This document shows, in pieces, positions 28,504 to 36,184 of a DNA stretch of 64,000 nt. This stretch comes from F22 sp963678855 (lineage in GTDB: Bacteria > Bacteroidota > Bacteroidia > Bacteroidales > Bacteroidaceae). Each line of letters begins with the position of its first letter. Within the stretch, counting starts at the first letter, position 1. The notes under the pieces were generated by a model. It saw nothing but the letters and a program-made list of their open reading frames with translations, did not search any database and was not told the origin of the DNA. Made by a program: the position numbers and the translations under genes. The stretch lies in the NCBI GenBank assembly GCA_963678855.1, contig OY787448.1, forward strand, positions 2,418,001-2,482,000, in the 5' to 3' direction.

Positions 28504-29709
28504 ATGAAAAGTATCAGAGAGTTGTATCGTATAGGACTAGGTCCATCAAGTAGTCACACGATGGGGCCACGTTATGCTGCGCTCAAGTTTGTTGCACGCA
28601 ATCCTAAACCAAAGCGTTTCAAAGTTACCTTATATGGTAGCTTAGCTGCTACTGGTGAAGGGCACATGACAGATGTAGCTATTCTTGATGTGCTAGAACC
28701 TATTGCTCCCGTTGATATAGTGTGGCAACCAAAGGTCTTTTTACCTTTCCATCCTAACGGGATGACATTTGTTGCTTATGATAACAATGATAGAATCTCT
28801 GAAGAATGGACCATCTATAGTGTCGGTGGTGGAGCTTTGGCTGAAAATGGTCAAGATATCAATGAGCAATCACCTGATGTATATCCTTATAGTACAATAA
28901 AAGATATTATGCAGTGGTGTGCAGATAACGGACGCAGCTATTGGGAATATGTGGAAATGTTTGAAGACGATGGTATCTGGGATTATCTTGATCAAGTATG
29001 GCAAGTGATGTGTGCCTCAATTAAACGAGGGCTAGATACTGATGGGGTATTACCTGGTCCGTTGAAGTTACGAAGAAAAGCATCTACGTATTACATCAAA
29101 GCTACTGGATATAAAGATTCGTTACAGTCACGAGGATTAGTTTTTGCTTATGCTCTAGCAGCTAGTGAGGAAAATGCAGCAGGAGGAGAAATTGTCACAG
29201 CACCTACTTGTGGGTCCTGTGGTGTACTGCCCGCTGTGTTGTATCATTTGAAAAAAACTCGTAAGTTTAGCAAGACACGTGTTTTAAGAGCCCTAGCGAC
29301 TGCGGCAGTTTTTGGTAATGTTGTAAAAACTAATGCTTCGATTTCAGGTGCTGAAGTCGGTTGTCAAGGAGAAATTGGTGTGGCTTGTGCTATGGCTTCA
29401 GCAGCAGCAAATCAACTCTTTGGTGGCAGTAACAATCAGATAGAATATGCTGCTGAGATGGGAATGGAACACCACTTGGGGATGACATGTGATCCAGTGT
29501 GTGGACTAGTACAAATTCCTTGTATAGAACGTAACGCTTATGCTGCTGCACGTGCACTTGATGCCAATGTGTATTCTGCTTTTACCGATGGGGTACACAG
29601 TGTTTCATTTGATAAGGTAATCGCTGTTATGAAACAAACTGGTCATGATTTACCTTCGTTATACAAAGAAACATCTGAAGGAGGACTAGCTACCGAATGG
29701 CATAAATAA
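28504..29709 (+). CDS. sdaA: L-serine ammonia-lyase, iron-sulfur type, single chain
   Basis: Deaminates L-serine to pyruvate and ammonia using a [4Fe-4S] cluster. N-terminal beta domain with the signature GLGPSSSHTMGP, then the catalytic alpha domain with APTCGSCGVLPAVL and MTCDPVCGLVQIPCIERN, which supply cluster cysteines. 401 residues, the normal single-chain length. It lies between two sensor kinases but no regulatory link is visible. Confidence 0.95.
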   Translation: MKSIRELYRIGLGPSSSHTMGPRYAALKFVARNPKPKRFKVTLYGSLAATGEGHMTDVAILDVLEPIAPVDIVWQPKVFLPFHPNGMTFVAYDNNDRISEEWTIYSVGGGALAENGQDINEQSPDVYPYSTIKDIMQWCADNGRSYWEYVEMFEDDGIWDYLDQVWQVMCASIKRGLDTDGVLPGPLKLRRKASTYYIKATGYKDSLQSRGLVFAYALAASEENAAGGEIVTAPTCGSCGVLPAVLYHLKKTRKFSKTRVLRALATAAVFGNVVKTNASISGAEVGCQGEIGVACAMASAAANQLFGGSNNQIEYAAEMGMEHHLGMTCDPVCGLVQIPCIERNAYAAARALDANVYSAFTDGVHSVSFDKVIAVMKQTGHDLPSLYKETSEGGLATEWHK

Positions 29710-29759
29710 TTCATATGATACTTAACAAATATAGTTTTTTTTATTCTTGTGAAAATACT

Positions 29760-31703
29760 ATGAAGATGTGTGTTCTTTATAGTAGGTACTTGTGCCTATT
29801 CTGTTTTATATTCTTTTTTTGTGGGCTTCCTCTGCATGCAGCAAAGTATAAACCAGTCCAACATGATAAAACGTATAGACACAGTGACAGAAGCTACATT
29901 TTGTTGATTAGTTCATATAATCCTGAAGCTTGGAGAATCTCTCACACAATAGCTGATTTTGAAGAAACTTATTTTACTAATGGTGGTACTGCGAATTGTG
30001 TAGTTCGTACTATGGACTGTAAAAGCTATTCAGAAGCTCCTCTTTGGCCTAGTAGATTAAAACAACTTTTGGTCAATCAATACGCTGTCGCTCCACCTAG
30101 TCTGATTGTCTTTTTGGGGCAGGAAGCATGGACTAGTTATTTAAGTCTGACTAATAAAGAACCTTTTGCAGACATTCCTGTCATTTGTGGACTCGTTGGG
30201 AGCCAATATACTACACTTCCTAAACTAAATACTGATACTTCGGTATATATACCTGAGCTGAAAGATATTCAAGAAGATGGCTATCCATCAGCTTTGCGCG
30301 GAGGTATATTCTATGACTATGATGGGGAAAAGAATATAGATATGCTCAGAGAGTGCTTTCCATCCACTGAGAATGTTGCTTTTATTTCTGATAATACTTA
30401 CGGTGGTGTGACAATGCAAGCCATTTTTCATGAAGGGATGAAACGATTTCCAGAACTTGGAGTGGAGTATATCGATGGTAGAAAGTTGAGTCTTGAAAAA
30501 GCAGTAGATCATATATATGAACTTGGTGATGAAACGAGTATTATGGTCGGAACTTGGCGAATTGGTGCAGGGGGAGAATATTTCATGCATAATGCAACCT
30601 ATATGATGCAAGAAGTTTCTACTAACAATCCGTGTATGTCTATGGCTAGTGTAGGGCTAGGCTTCTGGGCACTTGGTGGGTATATCCCAGATTATTTTGA
30701 TCAAGGTGCTTCATTGGCAAAGATTGTTTTATCTGTAGAAAAAGGTGCTACGAATGAAATACGCATTGTTTCTAACACAAAAAAGGTCGATTACAATGCT
30801 ATGTCTAAATATAATCTGACCAACGCTGAATTGCCTGACCGTACTAAGATAGTCAATAAGCCCAAGGGTATTATGGAAAAATACTTTTGGGAAGTAACGG
30901 CTGGCTTTGTTGTAATGGCAATATTATCGCTTTCCCTCTTGATTTGTCTGATCTTTTATCTACGTTCTCGTCGACTAGGCAAATATTTAAAGATTGCCAA
31001 GGATAAAGCAGAAGAAAGTGACCGTATGAAAACTGCGTTTCTTGCAAATATATCTCATGAGATCAGAACACCTTTGAATAGTATTGTTGGTTTTTCATCC
31101 GTCTTACAAGAGGGTGATGTAGAACAAAAAGAACAAACACATTATCTTGATCTTATACAGCTCAATTCTGATTTGCTGTTACGCTTGATAAATGATGTCC
31201 TAGATTTATCACGTTTGGAATCTGGACGTGTTAAACTTAAATATGCTCCTGTTGATGTCATACATATAGCTAATCAGACTTTTGTTTCCGTTCAGAAAGC
31301 TATGAATAACGGAAATCAATTTGTTATGGCGGCGCACGAAGAAAAATGTGTTGTGATGGCTGATAAACAGCGTTTGCAGCAAGTGCTAATGAACATTCTC
31401 AATAATGCTAACAAATTTACTAGGGATGGAAAAATAACATTGTCTATTTATTATTGGGAAGAGGAGCAAGAGCTTGTCTTTTCTGTCAGTGATACGGGTA
31501 GTGGTATTCCTTTGGAAAAACAAACTCTTGTTTTTGAGCGTTTTGAAAAACTAAATGAATTGTCTAGTGGTACTGGCTTAGGTCTGTCTATATGCCAGAT
31601 GCTTGTAAAGATGTGGAATGGACGTATTTGGATTGCACCAGATTACACAGAAGGTGCTAGGTTTTGCTTTACAATACCCTATAAGGAGGCTAAAAATAAT
31701 TGA
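29760..31703 (+). CDS. sensor histidine kinase with ABC-type substrate-binding-like sensor
   Basis: A signal helix (LCLFCFIFFFCGLPLHAA) is followed by a periplasmic binding-protein-like fold (about 40-350; LLISSYNPEAWR, PSLIVFLGQEAW, NVAFISDNTYGG), one membrane helix (VVMAILSLSLLICLIFYL), coiled coil, HisKA with NISHEIRTPLN (His at 31056-31058) and HATPase with NILNNANKF, DTGSGIPLEK, GTGLGLSICQ. ATG 29760 chosen because it places the signal helix correctly; 29715 is the upstream alternative. No receiver. Only 7 bases separate it from the nucleotidase gene, a strong sign of one operon. Confidence 0.88.
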   Translation: MKMCVLYSRYLCLFCFIFFFCGLPLHAAKYKPVQHDKTYRHSDRSYILLISSYNPEAWRISHTIADFEETYFTNGGTANCVVRTMDCKSYSEAPLWPSRLKQLLVNQYAVAPPSLIVFLGQEAWTSYLSLTNKEPFADIPVICGLVGSQYTTLPKLNTDTSVYIPELKDIQEDGYPSALRGGIFYDYDGEKNIDMLRECFPSTENVAFISDNTYGGVTMQAIFHEGMKRFPELGVEYIDGRKLSLEKAVDHIYELGDETSIMVGTWRIGAGGEYFMHNATYMMQEVSTNNPCMSMASVGLGFWALGGYIPDYFDQGASLAKIVLSVEKGATNEIRIVSNTKKVDYNAMSKYNLTNAELPDRTKIVNKPKGIMEKYFWEVTAGFVVMAILSLSLLICLIFYLRSRRLGKYLKIAKDKAEESDRMKTAFLANISHEIRTPLNSIVGFSSVLQEGDVEQKEQTHYLDLIQLNSDLLLRLINDVLDLSRLESGRVKLKYAPVDVIHIANQTFVSVQKAMNNGNQFVMAAHEEKCVVMADKQRLQQVLMNILNNANKFTRDGKITLSIYYWEEEQELVFSVSDTGSGIPLEKQTLVFERFEKLNELSSGTGLGLSICQMLVKMWNGRIWIAPDYTEGARFCFTIPYKEAKNN

Positions 31704-31710
31704 TTGAATA

Positions 31711-33441
31711 ATGAAAAAGATTTTTATAGTCAAATATTTTCTCATCGGTTTATGCTTGATGAGCTGGTGCGTACTTTCAGTGCATGCTAACAAAAAAGTG
31801 AAATTGCGTATTATAGAAACTACAGATTTACATGGTTGTTTCTTTCCATATGATATGATGAATAATAAACCTGCGGAAGGTAGTCTTTCTCGTGTTGCTC
31901 ATTTGGTTGACAGCTTACGCCAAGAGTATGGAGAGCGGTTAATTGTAGTGGATAATGGAGACATTTTGCAAGGGCAACCCACAGTATATTGGGCTAACTA
32001 TATGGATACTCTTGGAGTGCATTTGAATGCAGAAATGTTAAACTTCATTCAGTATGATGCTGTTACTGTTGGTAATCATGATATTGAGACAGGACATGCT
32101 GTATATGATCGTTGGGTTAGTCAGTTAAATTGTCCAGCATTGGGAGCTAATGTAATAAATACTAAAACAAATACTTCATATTTTAAACCGTACACTATTT
32201 TGAACAGAGATGGGGTGAAGCTTTGTATCTTTGGTATGATGACCTCGGCTATTCCCGCATGGTTACCTCACAAGTTGTGGAGTGATATGCGTTTCGATAG
32301 CATGGTTGAAACAGCAAAGAAGTGGATGCCGCGAATTCTCGAAGAAGAAAAGCCTGATGTGGTTATTGGACTTTTTCACTCTGGAAGCGATGGGGGAATA
32401 CATAATAACATGTATGTTGAAAATGAAGTTAAAGCAGTAGCTAAACAGGTGCCAGGTTTCGATGCCATTTTCTTTGGGCATGACCATCGTAAACAACTGA
32501 TAAAAGTAAAGAACAATCAAAGGCAAACTGTGCAACTTATTAACCCGGCAGCACGAGGTAAATATGTCGGTAACTTAGAAATAGTAGTTGAGCTTGAGGA
32601 AAATAAGATGGTTGATAAAACACTTAAAAGTTCACTTGTCGATATACGTTTTTTGTCTAATGATGTGTGCTTTATGGAAAGATTCTCCAAAGATATGCAA
32701 CTTGTCAAGGATTTTGTGAATCAAAGAGTTGGAACTTTTACCTCCGATCTAAATGCCAAGCAAGTATTATGGGGAAGTAGTTCATATGTTGATTTTATAC
32801 ATGAATTGCAGTTTAAAATAACAGGTGCTGATGTGTCAATTACTGCTCCTCAATCACTTTCAAATATAATTTCTGCAGGTCCTGTATATATGCGTGATAT
32901 GTTTAGTTATGTGCGTTATGAGAACTTTCTTTACACGATGAATCTTAGTGGACAAGAAATTCGAGATGAACTTGAGTATAGTTATAACCTTTGGATTTCT
33001 ACTATGAAGACACCTAATGATCATTTAATATTATTAAAAGAGGGTAGTGAGAAAGAATTGAAGAACTTTTCATTCAATTTTGACTCCGCAGCTGGTATAG
33101 ACTACGAGGTTGATGTACGTAAACCATTTGGACAAAGGGTTAAAGTGCTTCAATTTAGTGATGGCCGACCATTTAAACTTGGCGCAGTGTACACAGTAGC
33201 AATAAGCTCGTATCGTGGGAATGGTGGTGGTGAATTGCTCACTAAAGGAAGCGGGCTAACTAAGACTGAGCTAAGCAGGCGTCTCGTTAAAACCACTAAT
33301 AAAGATTTACGCTATTACTTGATACAGTATTTGTTATCAAATACAAAAGTTTCTCCTAGAGCTTATAAAAATTGGGGGTTTGTACCAGAAATCTGGACAA
33401 AAGCAGCGGCAAAGAGAGATTCAATAGCATACTACAAGTAA
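31711..33441 (+). CDS. periplasmic 5'-nucleotidase / 2',3'-cyclic phosphodiesterase family
   Basis: Dephosphorylates nucleotides outside the inner membrane. Signal peptide ending near SVHANKK; metallophosphatase motifs DLHGCFF, NGDILQGQP, VGNHDIETG and FFGHDHRK supply the two-metal site. The C-terminal 5'-nucleotidase domain (about 320-550) binds the base. 576 residues. Directly after the binding-protein kinase and 78 bases before the porin gene, suggesting nucleotide or phosphate scavenging. Bifunctionality is a family trait, not shown here. Confidence 0.88.
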   Translation: MKKIFIVKYFLIGLCLMSWCVLSVHANKKVKLRIIETTDLHGCFFPYDMMNNKPAEGSLSRVAHLVDSLRQEYGERLIVVDNGDILQGQPTVYWANYMDTLGVHLNAEMLNFIQYDAVTVGNHDIETGHAVYDRWVSQLNCPALGANVINTKTNTSYFKPYTILNRDGVKLCIFGMMTSAIPAWLPHKLWSDMRFDSMVETAKKWMPRILEEEKPDVVIGLFHSGSDGGIHNNMYVENEVKAVAKQVPGFDAIFFGHDHRKQLIKVKNNQRQTVQLINPAARGKYVGNLEIVVELEENKMVDKTLKSSLVDIRFLSNDVCFMERFSKDMQLVKDFVNQRVGTFTSDLNAKQVLWGSSSYVDFIHELQFKITGADVSITAPQSLSNIISAGPVYMRDMFSYVRYENFLYTMNLSGQEIRDELEYSYNLWISTMKTPNDHLILLKEGSEKELKNFSFNFDSAAGIDYEVDVRKPFGQRVKVLQFSDGRPFKLGAVYTVAISSYRGNGGGELLTKGSGLTKTELSRRLVKTTNKDLRYYLIQYLLSNTKVSPRAYKNWGFVPEIWTKAAAKRDSIAYYK

Positions 33442-33449
33442 GATTGATA

Positions 33450-33480
33450 TTGTTTTAAAGTTATTTTTTTTCTAACTTTG
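33450..33480 (+). promoter_or_regulatory. promoter of the porin gene
   Basis: TTG (33450-33452), 20-base spacer, TAACTTTG (33473-33480). One of the best matches to the Bacteroidota consensus in the window. Confidence 0.65.
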
Positions 33481-33519
33481 CACTCGACAATAAAACTGTA
33501 ACCCCAAAACAAACAATTA

Positions 33520-34590
33520 ATGATGTCACAGAGTATAGTTGGTCGATTGCCCCTATCGTGTTTCTTGGCATTTACATGTGTAATGCAAGCACAAAATGTA
33601 TCGGCCCAAGAGAAAGAGAATGTACCCAAATGGTTACCTGAAGTTCATGGAACTATAAGAGCTAAGTATGAGAATCAATTTGAGCAAGGTGATCCTCATA
33701 GATTTCAAGTAAGAAATGCTCGTTTCAGCCTTAATGGAGCTGTTAGCTCTGCAATTACTTACAAAGTGCAGATTGACCTCAGTGATAAAGGAAAAATGGC
33801 GATGAAAGATGCCTGGACTGCCTTTGCACTTGCTCCAGGGTGGAAGATTAAAATGGGACAATTTCGTATTCCAGTAAGTATAGATGCTCATCGTTCTCCC
33901 CATCTTCAGTTTTTTGCTAACCGTTCTTTTATGGCTAAACAAGTCGGTAGTGTTCGAGATATCGGTGTCAGCCTTGCTTACTCATCTGCTTGTGTTGTAC
34001 CATTTAAATTAGAAGCTGCACTTTTTAATGGTAACGGATTGACACGAGATGAACAGGAAGAGTGGCATGGTAGCCAAAGCTTTGCTGTAAGAGGGCAGAT
34101 TTATCCTAATGCGCATAGTAATATAACACTGGGTATGACTGCTTCTCAACCAGAGACGAATGGAGTACGTCAATATATGTACAACGCAGGTGGTTTTACC
34201 CATTTAGGGCCTGTGCATGTTGAAGCAGAGTATATCTACAAACACTATGGTAATAAAGCATTTGATAATGTAAATTGCTTTAATGCTCAGACATATTATC
34301 AGTTACCCGTGAAGTGCCACCAATTATATGGGATTCGTTTTTTAGCACGATATGACCAAATGGATAACCATAGTGATGGATCAACTCGTGGAGAGGATGG
34401 CTTGTTAGCTATAAGACATCCTGAACGTAAACGTCTTACTGGCGGTGTTACTTTTTGTTTTGCTAAAAAATACCACATTGCTGAGCTAAGATTGAACTAC
34501 GAAAACTATTATTACAAAAAAGAAACTGTTCAATATGCTAATCCAAGTGAACGTGATAAAGTTGTGTTGGAGTTTATGGTTCGCTTTTAA
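33520..34590 (+). CDS. phosphate-selective porin-like outer membrane protein (OprO/OprP family)
   Basis: Signal peptide to about NVSAQEK (residue 30), then beta-barrel strands with alternating pattern; GTIRAKYENQF, QVRNARFSLNG, KMGQFRIPVS, and the final residues EFMVRF end in Phe as needed for barrel assembly. 356 residues. In OprP proteins a basic pore binds phosphate; selectivity here is inferred. Its own promoter lies in the 78-base gap after the nucleotidase gene. Confidence 0.82.
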   Translation: MMSQSIVGRLPLSCFLAFTCVMQAQNVSAQEKENVPKWLPEVHGTIRAKYENQFEQGDPHRFQVRNARFSLNGAVSSAITYKVQIDLSDKGKMAMKDAWTAFALAPGWKIKMGQFRIPVSIDAHRSPHLQFFANRSFMAKQVGSVRDIGVSLAYSSACVVPFKLEAALFNGNGLTRDEQEEWHGSQSFAVRGQIYPNAHSNITLGMTASQPETNGVRQYMYNAGGFTHLGPVHVEAEYIYKHYGNKAFDNVNCFNAQTYYQLPVKCHQLYGIRFLARYDQMDNHSDGSTRGEDGLLAIRHPERKRLTGGVTFCFAKKYHIAELRLNYENYYYKKETVQYANPSERDKVVLEFMVRF

Positions 34591-34605
34591 TTATAAAGTA
34601 TATGG

Positions 34606-34646
34606 AGGGGGTGTGTCAAAAGTAACTTTTGATGCACCCCCCTTTT
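34606..34646 (+). terminator. terminator of the porin gene
   Basis: AGGGGGTGTGTCAAAAGT pairs with ACTTTTGATGCACCCCCC (G-T pairs in the middle), then TTTT. It ends about 9 bases before the IS-like left end. Confidence 0.75.
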
Positions 34647-34696
34647 CTATTTTATGTGTCCCGTCCTAACATAGCGTTACACAATATGTTTCAATT

Positions 34697-35131
34697 ATGT
34701 TAGATTCAAGCTCAAAAAAGTACGTACGCCGTACAACGAAAGACTATCCAATGTCTTTAAAATTAGCCGTAGTAGGTGAAATAGAACGTGGTGGAATTGG
34801 TTTTTGTGCTGCATGTCGTAAATATCACATACAATCTGAAACAACTTTGCGTCGTTGGTTGTCAAAATTTAGTACCTTTGACCATTATAACAAAACTGGT
34901 ATCGGTTTGAGAAAAACACCTACTCAACGAATAAAAGAATTAGAGGAGAAAGTCCGTATTCTTAAGCGTCAAAATGACTTCTTGGAATTCGAACTAGAGA
35001 AGGCCGAGGACAAAGTTGGTGTTCTCGACAAGTTGATAACTATAATTGATCGCGAACATGACCTAGATTTGCGAAAAAAACAATTCCCCGAGCAATCCAA
35101 GAGTACAACAAAGAAAAAGGCAAACCAATAA
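34697..35131 (+). CDS. IS3-family transposase OrfA
   Basis: DNA-binding part of the transposase: HTH around residues 20-60 (MSLKLAVVGEIE, ESETTLRRWLSK-like pattern) then a leucine-zipper coiled coil (RIKELEEKVRILKRQNDFLE). A run of seven A (35074-35080) in the frame A-AAA-AAA near the 3' end is a typical slippery site for the programmed -1 shift into orfB; after the shift the frame reads TIPRAIQEYNKEKGKPISF, as in OrfB proteins. Confidence 0.82.
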   Translation: MLDSSSKKYVRRTTKDYPMSLKLAVVGEIERGGIGFCAACRKYHIQSETTLRRWLSKFSTFDHYNKTGIGLRKTPTQRIKELEEKVRILKRQNDFLEFELEKAEDKVGVLDKLITIIDREHDLDLRKKQFPEQSKSTTKKKANQ

Positions 35132-35981
35132 GTTTTCTTTGTCGTTTGTTCGGTGTCTGCCGTCAAACGTATTATCGCTCTTTTTGGCTGGTCCGCACTC
35201 ATCAAGAAATAGCGAGCCAAGTCATTGACATGGTTCTCGGTGTCCGTCATCGCATGCCTCGTGTTGGTGGGCGTAAACTGTACTACTTGCACAAGATGAT
35301 CTTTCCATGCTCCATGTAGGTCGTGATAAACTATTTGCGATATTGCGCGCTAATCATTTATTGATTCCACGCAAGCGACAATATCACAAGACGACTAATT
35401 CTAAGCATATGTTTCATAAGCATAGTAACCTTATAGTAGGAATTGTACCCAATAGGCCAGAGCAGATTTGTGCTTCTGATATTACTTATATCCAAACTCA
35501 AGGCAAAGCTCTGTATCTATCATTAGTCACCGATACCTATTCTAAAAAGATATTAGGATATCATCTTTCTAAAGACCTAACAGCACAAGGGCCAATTAAA
35601 GCTTTAAGAATGGCTGTGAGGCGTAGAGAGTATAAACAGGAACAACTTACCCATCACTCAGATAGAGGAATACAATATTGTTGCCCTGCTTATCAACGTG
35701 AACTTGAGAAGCATCATATAACTTGCTCCATGACAGAATCCTATCACCCTTATGCAAATGCCGTTGCAGAACGCATAAACGGAGTCTTAAAACAGGAGTT
35801 TTTAAGAGATAGTTCTTGTCTAGAATTTAAAGACATGCAAAGACTAGTAGCCCAAAGTATCGACATATATAATAATGTTAGACCGCATTTATCTTCTCAT
35901 ATGCTCACCCCACAAGAGATGCATCAACAAAGAAAGATTCCTATTAGGACTTACTCAACGCTGTCTAAAAGCATAGTGTAG
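35080..35981 (+). pseudogene. IS3-family transposase OrfB, frameshifted
   Basis: DDE integrase. The -1 frame from 35080 codes the N-terminal part (CRQTYYRSFW, MPRVGGRKLYYLHK) and stops at 35317-35319. The remainder continues in another frame from about 35297: DDLSMLHVGRDKLF, the first Asp in SDITYIQT, second Asp in HSDRGIQY, Glu in NAVAERINGVLK. One base is missing near 35293-35297 (a G in the AAG-GATGAT context). The three catalytic residues are intact; only the frame is broken, so a sequencing error is the main alternative. Confidence 0.78.
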
Positions 35982-36039
35982 AGTTTGTTGATTAAATGAA
36001 TTTCCTATATCTTGCGATGAAATAGAGATTGTACTAATA

Positions 36040-36080
36040 ATAAAATCAGGTCATAAGACTTGATAATCCTATGACCTGAT
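36040..36080 (-). terminator. terminator of the tyrosine kinase gene
   Basis: ATCAGGTCATA (36045-36055) pairs with TATGACCTGAT (36070-36080); on the minus strand TTTTATTATT follows. Confidence 0.7.
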
Positions 36081-36184
36081 AAAATGTCTGGTTAAAGTAC
36101 AGACCAGTGTGAAGATGTACTAAGTAAATAACTGTAACGCATATTCAGGACTAGTCATAAACTTATATAATCTGATAATTACTT

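Larger units (their letters stand above)
34655..35981 (+). mobile_element. degenerate IS3-family insertion sequence
   Basis: orfA and orfB of an IS3-type transposase with a left end that probably begins TGTGTCCCGTCCTAACATAG near 34655. No reverse complement of that sequence occurs between orfB's stop (35981) and 36180, so the right inverted repeat seems lost or the element is truncated. No target-site duplication can be named. With orfB frameshifted too, the element is probably unable to move by itself. Confidence 0.7.
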
